Source of the DNA: a virus
Reading direction: 5' to 3' (one strand)
DNA: 35,050 bases
IMG/VR virus record: IMGVR_UViG_3300032006_002535
Coordinates: 1 to 35,050 of that record
Numbering within the stretch: the stretch's first letter is position 1; every line of letters begins with the position of its first letter. Positions 1 through 8,514 of the stretch are shown in pieces. The notes below the pieces were generated by a model, which saw only the letters and a list, made by a program, of their open reading frames with translations, searched no databases and was not told the origin of the DNA. The position numbers and the translations under genes are program-made.

Positions 1-163
1 AGTCTGTCCGCTCACGCGACTGGAAAATTACCTACGAACGTCTCTTGGGATGTCCAGAATAGGTGGGTTCATAGGGCATTACATGGTTAAGCCGTTCAGA
101 AGAATAATTAAAACTTATAGATTTGGTCTCAAGGCACAGGAATCACGCGATGATAAAAATTGA
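1..163 (+). other. Left-edge tail of an upstream gene, frame ambiguous
   Basis: The first 149 bases hold the end of at least one gene that begins outside the window. Frame 2 is open from the edge to a TGA at 161-163 (about 53 residues, basic and protein-like, with an internal ATG at position 50) and would overlap the next gene by 14 bases, as is usual in this genome. Frame 3 gives a 19-residue tail ending TAG at 60-62, and frame 1 gives 29 residues ending TAA at 88-90. Frame 2 is favoured only because it fills the gap before the next gene. No function can be assigned. Confidence 0.35.
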
Positions 164-743
164 AGTAACTCAGGAAATGATAGATAGCGCTATTTCAAAG
201 GCGAAATCTTTAGGGTGGATTAGAGATTCAGCCACCGAAGGCCGTGGAAATCTCGCTGGCTATCTAGGAGAGGAGGCGTTGGCGCGTCACCTCGGAGCTG
301 ACATTGTTAGCAACGACAGGGGGCGAGAGAAATATAATTACGACCTTGTGCTCCCAGATGGACGCCGAGTGGAAGTTAAAACAAAAAGAAGAACCGTGGC
401 GCCTAGGCCGCACTATGACGTTTCTGTAGCACAAACCAGTAAGCATCAGCAGCCCGACCTCTACGCTTTTATAAGCTTGGAATTTGAACGAGCTACGAAA
501 ACTCACCCTAAAGAATATCACGGCCTCCGAAATGCTTGGCTGTGCGGGTATATGACGGCTAAGGATTTTTGGGAAAGGGCCGATTTTTGGAAAAGTGGAC
601 GAATCGACACCTCCAATAATTTTAAAACGCATGTTGACATGTATAATATGAGGATATCAGACATAAGCCCGGTTCTTGAGAGCCTAAACAATTCGGAAAA
701 AGCAGATGAAATTTGTGCCACTACACGTCCACTCCGAGTATAG
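150..743 (+). CDS. PD-(D/E)XK-type nuclease-like phage protein
   Basis: A 197-aa protein that looks like a small nuclease of the PD-(D/E)XK superfamily, which cuts or processes DNA using a metal held by Asp/Glu/Lys. Visible elements are an early Glu in LGEEALARHLG, an Asp in YDLVLPDG, and then RRVEVKTKRR, which matches the D...(E)xK core. The C-terminal half (GYMTAKDFWERADFWKSG) is a pattern I associate with phage hypothetical proteins, but I cannot name a family. ATG at 150 is preferred over an in-frame TTG at 123 because it has AGG nine bases upstream. The gene overlaps the following polymerase gene by 38 bases, which suggests a role in replication or recombination. The exact activity is inferred. 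Confidence 0.6.
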   Translation: MIKIEVTQEMIDSAISKAKSLGWIRDSATEGRGNLAGYLGEEALARHLGADIVSNDRGREKYNYDLVLPDGRRVEVKTKRRTVAPRPHYDVSVAQTSKHQQPDLYAFISLEFERATKTHPKEYHGLRNAWLCGYMTAKDFWERADFWKSGRIDTSNNFKTHVDMYNMRISDISPVLESLNNSEKADEICATTRPLRV

Positions 744-2574
744 CTTGCTCGATGGGCTTTCTAAGACCTCTCAAATATCTAAAAGAATAGAGGAAACGGA
801 GACGCATGTCTGCGCCCTCACCGACCATGGAACTGTGTCCGGGGCTGTTGATTTCTACCAGACGCTCAAGGCTTCCTCCCAAAAGCCTATTTTAGGATGT
901 GAATTTTACATATGCAAAGACGGCAACGCTGCGGATCGGCACCCTGATAACAAGAGTCTTTTACATCAGGTTGTAATTGCCAAAAACTCGGAGGGGTGGA
1001 AGGATCTTCTTTCTCTGGTTTCTCTGTCCAATCACCCTGATCATTTCTACTACAAGCCAAGAATAGACTTTGAGCAACTGGAGGCCATTGCAAGCAAGGG
1101 AAACCTCATCTCTTTTAGCGGCCATCTGGGATCCCACTTGGCCAACTGCATTCTAGAAGACCAAGACGCAGTTTACGAGGCTCAACGACTACAAGATATG
1201 TTTGGAAGGGACAATTTTTATGTCGAAATCCAATTAATAGATGCAGCAAATAACGAGACTTCTCGCATCGTAGCAGAACAGCTACGGGACGTGGCACGCA
1301 AGGCAAAAATCGATGTCGTTGCGACCCCCGACGCCCACTATCCAACACAAGATGACGCAGAGGATCAGAGAGTTCTCTTATGCACCGCATTCAAAAAGAC
1401 TATAGGTCAAGTCCAGCGGGAAATAAAGGGGGGTAAGGGTAAGTCTTTAACACCATTCTTTTCATCAAACAATTTTTATATTCCTTCATATGAAGATATG
1501 AAACGATGGCATACAGACGAAGAAATCGCAAACACTGTTAAAATAGCAAGTGATTGCGATGACTATGACATTTTAAGTCACCCGAACCCCCCTGCCTTTC
1601 CATGTCCCCAGTCAATGTCGGACGCCGACTACCTCAAGTCGCTTTGCCGTCATGGCTGGAAAGAGAAGATGGGGCATGTAAAAAAAACCCACCCTGACTT
1701 CCTTGAATACGGAAAACGTATAGACAACGAACTCAGCATTTTTGCAGGAGCGGGCCTAAGCAGCTACTTCCTTATCGTCCAAGACATTTTAAAATTCTGT
1801 CGCACCAATGGCTATCTAACTGGCCCCGGTCGTGGGAGCGCAGCGGGATGCATGGTTTCATATCTCATCGGAATTACACAGATAGACCCTGTCAAGCATG
1901 ATCTAGTTTTTGAGAGATTCTACAATGCGGGCCGCAATACTGATGAAAGAATCTCTATGCCAGATATTGACATTGACGTGCCCAAAGAAGCTCGTGGCAA
2001 AATCATTGAGCATGTGAAAAAAAAGTATGGGGATTCAAATGTTGCTCAGATCATCAGCTTTCAAACACTTAAGGGAAGAGCCTCCCTAAAAAGGGTTATG
2101 CAAGCCCGTGGCAATATTTCTTTCGATGAACAGAATGCCATAACCCAATACATTATGGACGAGTCTAAGATAGCCGACGAACTCCAAGACATGAAGGAAG
2201 AGCTCGGAGAATCATCAATAGTTTTGTGGGCCTTGAAAAACAAAAGAGACAGTCTAAAGGAATGGTGCGAGATAGGGGATGACGGCAAGCTTGAAGGGAG
2301 AATGGCCAAAGTATTTGAGCAAGCAATCAGGCTTGAAGACACCAAAATTATTCAATCGAAGCACGCCGCTGGGGTAGTTGTTTCCCCAGTACCCATCTCC
2401 GAGACTTGCCCCATGATACATTCGTCAGACAAAGAGGACAAAAGTCGCCTAGCAGGCTTTGAAGGACCAAGTTGTGAAGATGTAGGACTTCTGAAACTGG
2501 ACGTTCTGGGAATCAGAATGCTTGATAAAATTATGGAAGTCCCCACTATTCTTCAAAAGGGAGCATTCTCATGA
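706..2574 (+). CDS. dnaE: DNA polymerase III alpha subunit, N-terminal piece (PHP and palm)
   Basis: This 622-aa protein is the N-terminal half of a DnaE-type replicative polymerase. The PHP domain (about residues 1-270) starts with the metal motif HVHSEYS at 7-13 and contains LTDHG and TPDAHY. The palm has GPGRGSAAG near 373-381, the catalytic pair in MPDIDIDV (D422 and D424) and the third Asp in LKLDVLGI (D599), equivalent to E. coli D401, D403 and D555. The protein stops 23 residues after that last Asp. The rest of the polymerase is a separate gene at 3596-5239; the two together total 1169 aa, close to the roughly 1160 aa of E. coli DnaE. Intact PHP metal residues leave open an intrinsic exonuclease activity. 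The stop overlaps the next start (ATGA). Confidence 0.95.
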   Translation: MKFVPLHVHSEYSLLDGLSKTSQISKRIEETETHVCALTDHGTVSGAVDFYQTLKASSQKPILGCEFYICKDGNAADRHPDNKSLLHQVVIAKNSEGWKDLLSLVSLSNHPDHFYYKPRIDFEQLEAIASKGNLISFSGHLGSHLANCILEDQDAVYEAQRLQDMFGRDNFYVEIQLIDAANNETSRIVAEQLRDVARKAKIDVVATPDAHYPTQDDAEDQRVLLCTAFKKTIGQVQREIKGGKGKSLTPFFSSNNFYIPSYEDMKRWHTDEEIANTVKIASDCDDYDILSHPNPPAFPCPQSMSDADYLKSLCRHGWKEKMGHVKKTHPDFLEYGKRIDNELSIFAGAGLSSYFLIVQDILKFCRTNGYLTGPGRGSAAGCMVSYLIGITQIDPVKHDLVFERFYNAGRNTDERISMPDIDIDVPKEARGKIIEHVKKKYGDSNVAQIISFQTLKGRASLKRVMQARGNISFDEQNAITQYIMDESKIADELQDMKEELGESSIVLWALKNKRDSLKEWCEIGDDGKLEGRMAKVFEQAIRLEDTKIIQSKHAAGVVVSPVPISETCPMIHSSDKEDKSRLAGFEGPSCEDVGLLKLDVLGIRMLDKIMEVPTILQKGAFS

Positions 2575-2744
2575 CCTCCAACCCCCTTCTTTGCTACAGC
2601 TGTAAAAATGAAATTTCTGCAACCGACAAGGCTTGTCAAATCTGCGATGCCACCGTTCTTTTCGACGCGATTGATCAATCTGTGGTAGAATTTATGACAG
2701 AGGGAACCCACCCCCACATGGGTCCACGATCCGATAACGGCTAG
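2571..2744 (+). CDS. Small zinc-ribbon protein within the split dnaE locus
   Basis: A 57-aa protein whose ATG overlaps the stop of the N-terminal DnaE gene. Cysteines at 8, 11, 22 and 25 form a CxxC-x10-CxxC pattern expected to bind one zinc ion. The rest is a short acidic tail. Its position between the two polymerase pieces suggests a small accessory DNA- or protein-binding factor, but there is no direct evidence of function. The coupled start and the well-spaced cysteine pairs support a real gene. Confidence 0.65.
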   Translation: MTSNPLLCYSCKNEISATDKACQICDATVLFDAIDQSVVEFMTEGTHPHMGPRSDNG

Positions 2745-2754
2745 CTTGGCAATT

Positions 2755-2916
2755 ATGATCATTTATCTTACTCAAGACCCCTCTTTTTATGGGAGTTACC
2801 CGGAATCTGGCATCAAGGGCTACGAAGGCCCCGGCTGGTATATCTGGGACCATACGGGCTTAGTTGGCCCCTTCAGCACAGAACAAAAAGCACAGGATTC
2901 AAAAAACAAACAATAA
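2755..2916 (+). CDS. Small hypothetical protein, 53 aa
   Basis: A 53-aa reading frame beginning ten bases after the zinc-ribbon gene and ending 11 bases before the exonuclease gene. It has no cysteine pairs and no membrane segment. Its core pattern, GWYIWDHTGLVGPFST followed by EQKA, resembles short aromatic, Gly-rich phage peptides with a 'GPFxTxxxA' ending, but I cannot assign a family. Co-orientation and tight packing suggest it is translated together with its neighbours. Function unknown. Confidence 0.55.
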   Translation: MIIYLTQDPSFYGSYPESGIKGYEGPGWYIWDHTGLVGPFSTEQKAQDSKNKQ

Positions 2917-2927
2917 AGGGCTTTGTA

Positions 2928-3599
2928 ATGAATAAGCGATGGATTATTGTCTTCGACTGGGAGACGGATGGAAAAGACCCCCGCACATGCAATCCGGTAG
3001 AGCTTGCGGCTGTTCCAGTGGACCCACGCACCCTTGAGATTAAGGAAGACAGGTCCTTCAAAACGGTCATCAAGCCAGATGGCTTCGGGACCGACGAGTA
3101 TTTTACAGATGAAAGGCAAAAAACCATTGAATGGCACGCAAAGCAGAGGGGCGTCGATAGCTCGGATATAATAAAGAGTTGGAAGAAGGGCAAGAGTGAA
3201 AAAATTGCATGGAAAAGCTTCTGCGACTACTGCAAAAAGTTCAACATTGAAAAAACTCCCGGCAGTTGGTACACAGAACCAATATCAGCTGGCTACAACA
3301 TTATTGGATTTGACCTCCCCATTTGTGAAAGAATGGCCGCTAAACATAAAACAAAAATGCCCTTCTCCAAGACGACCAAGATAGATATAATGGACCTTAT
3401 GTTCTATTGGTTTGAAAATCTTGAAGAACCACACAACTTTAGGCTCGACACTTTTAGAAAATTTTTCGGAATAGAGGCAGCCCAAGCTCACGAAGCCCTG
3501 TCGGATACCATTGACTCGGCAAAGCTCATGGTACAGTTTCTTCGGTTCCATCGTCGACAAGCAAGTGTTGAAAAGTTTAAGGGCGCGTTTTCTAAATGA
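2928..3599 (+). CDS. DEDDh 3'-5' exonuclease (DnaQ/epsilon-like proofreader)
   Basis: A 223-aa exonuclease of the DnaQ-like DEDDh class, which removes mispaired 3' nucleotides. Exo I is FDWETDG with D10 and E12. Exo II is in YNIIGFDLPI with D129. Exo III is AHEALSDT with H188 and D193. All five catalytic residues are present. The gene lies between the two halves of dnaE, and its stop codon overlaps the start of the C-terminal half (ATGA), so the three products are probably made together. This placement supports a role as the phage's epsilon-like proofreading subunit. Whether it binds the PHP domain, as E. coli epsilon does, is inference. Confidence 0.9.
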   Translation: MNKRWIIVFDWETDGKDPRTCNPVELAAVPVDPRTLEIKEDRSFKTVIKPDGFGTDEYFTDERQKTIEWHAKQRGVDSSDIIKSWKKGKSEKIAWKSFCDYCKKFNIEKTPGSWYTEPISAGYNIIGFDLPICERMAAKHKTKMPFSKTTKIDIMDLMFYWFENLEEPHNFRLDTFRKFFGIEAAQAHEALSDTIDSAKLMVQFLRFHRRQASVEKFKGAFSK

Positions 3600-5239
3600 A
3601 AAAGTTTATGTGTGGCTGCTCTTTTGAAACAGATGCAGCAGGAAGCGTTATATTTTCCCCCGACATTTCCCAGCTACCGCTTACATGCGAAGCGACTTGG
3701 GAGATGATTTGCGAAGGAAATACCAAAGGGGTTTTCCAGCTAGAGTCTCAGCTTGGAAGAAGTATGTCCAGCCAGACTCAGCCTAGAAATATAGAGGAGC
3801 TCTCAGATCTTGTCGCAATTATTCGCCCCGGCTGCATGGAGGCTATGGTCAATGGTAAGAGCCTGACCAATCACTACATAGACAGAAAACACAAACGAGA
3901 CCCCGTTGACTATCTACACCCCTCTCTTGAGCCGATTCTCTCCAATACACACGGTATTCTAGTGTATCAGGAGCAGGCTCTCCTTATTGCCAGAGACATC
4001 GCTGGATTCGACCTCCAAGAGGCAGACATATTAAGAAAGGCCATTGGAAAAAAGAACGTCTCCCTCATGGCAGACCTGAAGGAGAAATTTATATCCGGAG
4101 CCCAGAGAGTGGGCCTCGTAAGCAAAGAGCAGGCCGTCGAGATTTTTGGATGGATCGAGAAGTCTCAGAGGTATTCCTTCAATAAATCTCATTCTGTCAG
4201 CTATGCCTATAATGCCTATCTGACAGCCTATACCAAGGCGCACTTTCCCCACGAGTTCTTCACCTCATATCTCAAAAATTCGATTGGAAAGCCAGACGCC
4301 TATGCCGAAATAGAAGAGCTTGTAAATAATGCAAAAGTGATGGACATTGAAGTAATGCCACCAAATATCAAAAAGATGAACAAGTCCTTTTCCCTAATAG
4401 GAAAAAATCCCACCTTCGGGATTACTGAAATAAAAGGAGTAGGGGGCTCTGTTTATGACAAGATGATAGAATGCGTAAAAAAGAATAACATCCCCCTAGA
4501 TAGCTGCGACTGGGAAACTTTTCTAATAGGGTTTGGTAGATGCATAAAGATCGACTCTTTTGAGGCGCTGATTTTAAGCGGAGCTCTTGACTGCTTCAAC
4601 CTTTCTAGATCAAAGATGTGTCATGATCTTAAGATGTTTAGAGAGCTTAGCAAGAGAGAGATACCTTGGTTGGAAAATTACAAGAAAAATAATCCCGACC
4701 GTTCCCTCCTCGGCTGCATTAGAGATATGATTCGATACAATGAGTGGGATGACCCCAAAAGGCCCATATACAGAAAAGACAGGGTCGATGTTGTCGAAAG
4801 TATTGCGGATGCCATGCAAGATGCAGGGTATAATCTAGTAGACTCACCCAGTTGGCTTGCCCTTCAAGAAAGTAAATATCTCGGAACAGCATTAACCTGT
4901 GCGAAGGTTGATGAGTATGACGTAAGCGACGCTAACTGTACATGTAAGGAGTTCATTAACGGGTTTAACTCTAGGAACGGCATTCTTATAGCTGCACAAA
5001 TAGAAGCTATAAGAGAATGGAAAATTAAAAGAGGGTCAGCCAAGGGTCAGAAGATGGCATTTTTGACAATAAGTGACGCGAGCTGTAGTATGGATAACGC
5101 TACTATGTTTTCAGAAGAGTGGGATAAACACCGAAAGCTCGTGAAAGAGGGAGAGGTCTTGTTGTTAAAAGGAAGTCGAGATCTAAAAAGAGGAAGTTTT
5201 CTAATTAAGTCAGTTTCTACGATCAAAAACTTACTTTAG
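3596..5239 (+). CDS. dnaE: DNA polymerase III alpha subunit, C-terminal piece (fingers and OB-fold)
   Basis: A 547-aa continuation of the split DnaE. After an N-terminal stretch with a CGC motif it enters the conserved fingers at NTKGVFQLES, then shows LVAIIRPGCMEAM, GILVYQEQALLIARDIAG, ADILRKAIGKK and SFNKSHSVSYAYNAY, all DnaE hallmarks. A helix-hairpin-helix-like and beta-clamp-binding region would follow. The last 100 residues (from about GILIAAQIEAIREWK) look like the OB-fold. It has no palm catalytic Asp of its own, so it needs the protein encoded at 706-2574. The N-terminal piece lacks the linker normally found between the third Asp and the fingers, and part of that linker begins this protein. 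No intein motif is seen at the junction. Confidence 0.95.
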   Translation: MKKFMCGCSFETDAAGSVIFSPDISQLPLTCEATWEMICEGNTKGVFQLESQLGRSMSSQTQPRNIEELSDLVAIIRPGCMEAMVNGKSLTNHYIDRKHKRDPVDYLHPSLEPILSNTHGILVYQEQALLIARDIAGFDLQEADILRKAIGKKNVSLMADLKEKFISGAQRVGLVSKEQAVEIFGWIEKSQRYSFNKSHSVSYAYNAYLTAYTKAHFPHEFFTSYLKNSIGKPDAYAEIEELVNNAKVMDIEVMPPNIKKMNKSFSLIGKNPTFGITEIKGVGGSVYDKMIECVKKNNIPLDSCDWETFLIGFGRCIKIDSFEALILSGALDCFNLSRSKMCHDLKMFRELSKREIPWLENYKKNNPDRSLLGCIRDMIRYNEWDDPKRPIYRKDRVDVVESIADAMQDAGYNLVDSPSWLALQESKYLGTALTCAKVDEYDVSDANCTCKEFINGFNSRNGILIAAQIEAIREWKIKRGSAKGQKMAFLTISDASCSMDNATMFSEEWDKHRKLVKEGEVLLLKGSRDLKRGSFLIKSVSTIKNLL

Positions 5240-5243
5240 AAAG

Positions 5244-5249
5244 TATAAT
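5244..5249 (+). promoter_or_regulatory. Possible -10 element ahead of the sigma factor gene
   Basis: TATAAT occurs in the 33-base gap between the polymerase and sigma factor genes, one of the few real gaps in the + strand block. It is a perfect bacterial -10 match, but no good -35 hexamer lies 16-18 bases upstream and there is no extended TG. Chance occurrence in AT-rich DNA is possible. Confidence 0.25.
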
Positions 5250-5272
5250 ACATTGAAGGGAAGGCTTCTTTG

Positions 5273-5731
5273 ATGAAGGATCTTGTAGAAGAAAATATGG
5301 GTCTTGTTATATCTATAGTCAATAGATTTAACCCCAAAAATACCACCGAGAGAGACGATTTTATACAGGCCGGGCGAATAGGGCTCTGGAAAGCTATTGA
5401 AAAATTCTGCGAGTCCCGTGGCACAAAATTCTCACCTTACGCATGGAACCCTATTAGGTGGGAGATTATGAAGGAGATAAGGTCTGCCATGAAACACAAG
5501 CATGTCTCTCTAAATCTTGATGATGAGGATAATCTGGGAGAATACCTTTCCCCCGAGTCCTTTTGGGAGCTTGTGCCCTCCAGTCTTACCGAGGATGAGA
5601 GGGCCGTAATTACTCTACGCCTCGAAGGGCATAATTTTAAAGATATATCCGAAAAGCTTGACCGAAATAGATCGTCAGTAAAGAAGGTCTTTAACAGCGC
5701 CATAAAAAAGATCCGAGACAATAATGAGTGA
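5273..5731 (+). CDS. Sigma-70-family RNA polymerase sigma factor
   Basis: A 152-aa sigma factor with a region 2-like core at about residues 3-70 (NMGLVISIVNRF, then DFIQAGRIGLWKAIEKF) and a region 4-like helix-turn-helix at about 100-150 (LTEDERAVITLRLEGHNF, then an HTH). It would direct host RNA polymerase to a set of phage promoters, as phage-encoded sigma factors commonly do for middle or late genes. The ATG at 5273 is preferred to a TTG one codon earlier, and AAGGGAAGG upstream supplies the ribosome binding site. It overlaps the start of the following glycosyltransferase by eight bases. Which promoters it serves cannot be told from this window. Confidence 0.85.
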   Translation: MKDLVEENMGLVISIVNRFNPKNTTERDDFIQAGRIGLWKAIEKFCESRGTKFSPYAWNPIRWEIMKEIRSAMKHKHVSLNLDDEDNLGEYLSPESFWELVPSSLTEDERAVITLRLEGHNFKDISEKLDRNRSSVKKVFNSAIKKIRDNNE

Positions 5732-7391
5732 TAAAAAAAGGGTCTTGCTAGTAAGCGAAGCCCACTACTTAGCGTCTGGATTTGGCACTTATTCAAAGCA
5801 AATCCTTCGCAGGCTGCAAGACACTGGCAAGTATGAGCTTGCGGAGTTCGCTTCCTACGGCAAGGCGTCTGCCGTAAATGATACAGACTGGCTATTTTAT
5901 GCCAACATGCTAGATAACGACTCTCCGTGCCCAGAGCTTGACGAATACAACCGCAACAACATCCACCAGTTCGGAGCTTGGAGGTTTGACAGAGTATGTT
6001 TGGACTTTAAGCCCGACATAGTCTTATGTTATCGAGACCCGTGGATGGACATGTGGATAAAAGACTCGCCTCTTCGCCCATATTTTCACTGGGTGTGGAT
6101 GCCGACCGTGGACTCGGCCCCGCAGCGCCAAGAGTGGATAAATGGCTTCTCTGAATGCGATGCGCTGTTTGCGTATTCCGAGTTTGGGGTTAAAGTTATG
6201 AAGGAGCAGGGCAAGAAGAGGGTGAATGTAATTGGATGTGCTTCACCCGGCATAGACCCATCGGTTTACGTGCCCGTTGCAGACAAAAGAGAGCATAGAA
6301 AAACACTAGGAATTGACCCAGACGCTTTTATAGTTGGAACGGTCATGCGAAACCAGAAAAGGAAGCTCTTTTTTGAGCTGATGAAAGCCTTTCGGATCTT
6401 TCTAGACACAGCACCTCCTGAAATAGCCAATAAAAGCTATCTGTATTTACATACCAGCTATCCGGAGCCACAAGGCTGGGACATCCCTGACGGCATCATG
6501 CAAAATGGTCTTGGGGGCAAGGTACTCATGACCTATCTTTGCAGAAACTGCAAAAAGCTTTCCTGCCAGACATTCAATGACGCCATGACTTGGTGCCCTC
6601 ATTGCAATAATCTTAGCGCGGTTTGTCCAACCGTCTCGTTCGGCGTCACAATAGAAGATCTAGTGGGAATTTACAACCTGTTCGATCTATATGCGCAATA
6701 TGCCATCTGCGAGGGTTTTGGGATGCCTCAAGTCGAAGCCGCTGCGTGTGGAATTCCGGTTGCTGCTACAAACTATAGCGCCATGGAGGATGTAATCCAT
6801 CATACCAAGGGCTTTCCGATTCCGGTTAAAACATTCTTTAGAGAGCTTGAGACCAATGCGGAAAGAGCCTACCCAAACAACGAAGTGATGGCAGACACTA
6901 TGCTAGCATTTTTCCAGTCCACTGAGACCGAGCGACTTAAAAAGTCAATGGAGGCGAGGGCTGGGGCAATTTCAAGGTATGACTGGGATGACACAGCCAA
7001 ACAGTGGGAAAACTACATAGACAACTACACTCCTGTTGAAAAACAGGGTGTTTGGGACTCCGCTCCTGTTTTCCCCTCCATTCCTGAAGCCAAACCGGAC
7101 AATTTTTCTAATCATAATGAATTCATAGAATGGATATTTTCCGACGTAATGAAGGAACCACAAAAGATTCATAAAGAAGAAGGCGTAAAGCTCGTTAGAG
7201 ATCTAAACTTTGGAGCTCAAATTAGCTTTGGGTCTCTTAATCCTATTGATCAACAAAAGATTTTTGACCTGTATAAAAACCGTGCCGTTAACAAGCTTCA
7301 GACCGAAAGAGTCAGATGTGGCCTCCTCCCAATAACAAATCCTCCCTTTATTGCCGAGGCCTACAACAGAAAGAGAAAAGAAAATGGTTAA
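5724..7391 (+). CDS. GT4-type glycosyltransferase with inserted zinc ribbon
   Basis: A 555-aa GT-B fold glycosyltransferase. The N-terminal Rossmann half opens with RVLLVSEAHYLASGFGTYS. The C-terminal donor-binding half has VGTVMRNQKRK and the acidic E(x7)E motif in CEGFGMPQVEAAACG near residues 328-342. A zinc-ribbon-like insert with C273, C276, C291 and C294 sits between beta strands of the C-terminal domain, which is unusual for the family. About 120 residues beyond the normal end form an extra C-terminal region. The enzyme would move a sugar from a nucleotide donor to an unknown acceptor. It heads the glycosylation cassette and overlaps the sigma gene and the channel gene at its two ends. 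Confidence 0.85.
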   Translation: MSDKKRVLLVSEAHYLASGFGTYSKQILRRLQDTGKYELAEFASYGKASAVNDTDWLFYANMLDNDSPCPELDEYNRNNIHQFGAWRFDRVCLDFKPDIVLCYRDPWMDMWIKDSPLRPYFHWVWMPTVDSAPQRQEWINGFSECDALFAYSEFGVKVMKEQGKKRVNVIGCASPGIDPSVYVPVADKREHRKTLGIDPDAFIVGTVMRNQKRKLFFELMKAFRIFLDTAPPEIANKSYLYLHTSYPEPQGWDIPDGIMQNGLGGKVLMTYLCRNCKKLSCQTFNDAMTWCPHCNNLSAVCPTVSFGVTIEDLVGIYNLFDLYAQYAICEGFGMPQVEAAACGIPVAATNYSAMEDVIHHTKGFPIPVKTFFRELETNAERAYPNNEVMADTMLAFFQSTETERLKKSMEARAGAISRYDWDDTAKQWENYIDNYTPVEKQGVWDSAPVFPSIPEAKPDNFSNHNEFIEWIFSDVMKEPQKIHKEEGVKLVRDLNFGAQISFGSLNPIDQQKIFDLYKNRAVNKLQTERVRCGLLPITNPPFIAEAYNRKRKENG

Positions 7392-7890
7392 GCACATGCT
7401 ATTCCTCAAGTGGTGGCTTTTTATGGCAGCAGTGACTGCCTTGGGGGCCTTTTTTGCCACACAGGGGGGATTGGGCGTTCTATGGGAGCAGGACCAGACG
7501 AAGCTGAGCTTTCTTCTTTTGCTTATATTCACCCATATGTCAGCTTGGTGTGGCTATAAAACATGGAGGCTTAGTAAATTTTTAGACCGTGATGAGACTG
7601 AAAAATATCTTGTTGAAAAAATTGAGGAATTAATGGAGGCGGGATGGTTTGCGAGCGACCTCTGTCTCAGTATTGGAATGGTGGGGACTGTTATTGGTTT
7701 CATAACAATGATGTCGGGGTTTGCAACCATAGATGTCTCGGACATGACAACCGTACAAGACATGATCAAGGGTCTAGGCTCCGGCATGTCAACCGCTCTT
7801 TACACAACACTAGTAGGTCTAATATGCAGCTCTCTTTTGAAAATACAATATTTTAATCTGAGTCAAGCTATCGATAAGGCAAGGAAATGA
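7384..7890 (+). CDS. ExbB/TolQ/MotA-family proton channel protein
   Basis: A 168-aa inner-membrane protein of the MotA/TolQ/ExbB channel family, which uses the ion gradient to drive a partner that acts in the periplasm. Four hydrophobic segments are visible at about 8-27, 40-58, 91-110 and 134-153. The family signature covers the last two: GMVGTVIGFITMM and then GSGMSTALYTTLVGLICSS. Charged helices between segments 2 and 3 fit the cytoplasmic region. It is shorter than typical ExbB (about 240 aa). The ATG at 7384 overlaps the stop of the glycosyltransferase and is preferred over an upstream extension that lies inside that gene. Its stop overlaps the start of the ExbD-like gene, so the pair is probably made in concert. 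Confidence 0.85.
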   Translation: MVKHMLFLKWWLFMAAVTALGAFFATQGGLGVLWEQDQTKLSFLLLLIFTHMSAWCGYKTWRLSKFLDRDETEKYLVEKIEELMEAGWFASDLCLSIGMVGTVIGFITMMSGFATIDVSDMTTVQDMIKGLGSGMSTALYTTLVGLICSSLLKIQYFNLSQAIDKARK

Positions 7891-8507
7891 AAAGAAATTA
7901 CCACACGAGCCTTTCGTTCTTGGACCTGCTATTCAATACGGTCCTGTGCTTTGCCGCTCTTTTTGCTTTGTCTTTCATTCTTATTAATCCAAGCAAGCAA
8001 GATAAAAACGTAGAAGTTAAAGCTGAATTTATCATTACTGTAACTTGGCCCAACGACTTGAACAACGATGTAGACACCTATGTTGAAGACCCACAGGGCA
8101 GGCTCGTGGCCTTTATGCGTCGCGAAGAGGGTCTAATGCATTTGGACAGAGACGATGTCGGCAAGTTTAATGACATACTTTCCACTCCGTTTGGAGATGT
8201 GGAATATAATGAAAACCGAGAAGTGGTCACTCTGCGGGGAACTATCGAAGGAGAATATGTAGTGAACGTCCACATGTATATGCAGAGAAGCGAGCAAAGC
8301 CCAACTCCGGTTAGGATTCAGCTAGATAAAATAAACCCCTTCCAAATCGTAACGGTAAAAGATGTTGTTCTTGACATTACAGGCAGCGAAAAAACAGCGT
8401 TCCGCTTCACCGTGGACAAAGAGGGCGAAGTGAGCGACATTAATGAGCTTCCTAAGACTCTAACTAGAGAAACCGTTCCCCCTCTATCAATCAACAGAGG
8501 TCGATGA
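7887..8507 (+). CDS. ExbD/TolR-like membrane protein with DUF2135-like outer domain
   Basis: A 206-aa protein with one N-terminal membrane helix at 12-33. D13, in SFLDLLFN at the helix entrance, is placed like the ion-carrying Asp of ExbD, TolR and MotB. After the helix comes a periplasmic-type beta-rich domain. From about 48 to 130 it has WPNDLNNDVDTYVEDPQG, an LDRDD loop and GEYVVNVHMY, which resemble the DUF2135 (YfaP-like) beta-sandwich rather than the usual ExbD or OmpA-like domain. It overlaps the ExbB-like gene by four bases, supporting an ExbB-ExbD type pair. The helix role and gene pairing are strong; the DUF2135 comparison is from memory of the motif. Confidence 0.7.
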   Translation: MKRNYHTSLSFLDLLFNTVLCFAALFALSFILINPSKQDKNVEVKAEFIITVTWPNDLNNDVDTYVEDPQGRLVAFMRREEGLMHLDRDDVGKFNDILSTPFGDVEYNENREVVTLRGTIEGEYVVNVHMYMQRSEQSPTPVRIQLDKINPFQIVTVKDVVLDITGSEKTAFRFTVDKEGEVSDINELPKTLTRETVPPLSINRGR

Positions 8508-8514
8508 GGTTGCC

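Noticed and set aside
2574-3596. Broken dnaE pseudogene caused by a sequencing frameshift
   Set aside because: The halves are about 1 kb apart with three coding frames and stop-start overlaps between them. All catalytic motifs are intact.
2500-3640. Split intein joining the two DnaE pieces, as in cyanobacteria
   Set aside because: Neither the end of the N-terminal piece nor the start of the C-terminal piece shows intein blocks. Three other genes lie between, and the break is near the third catalytic Asp.
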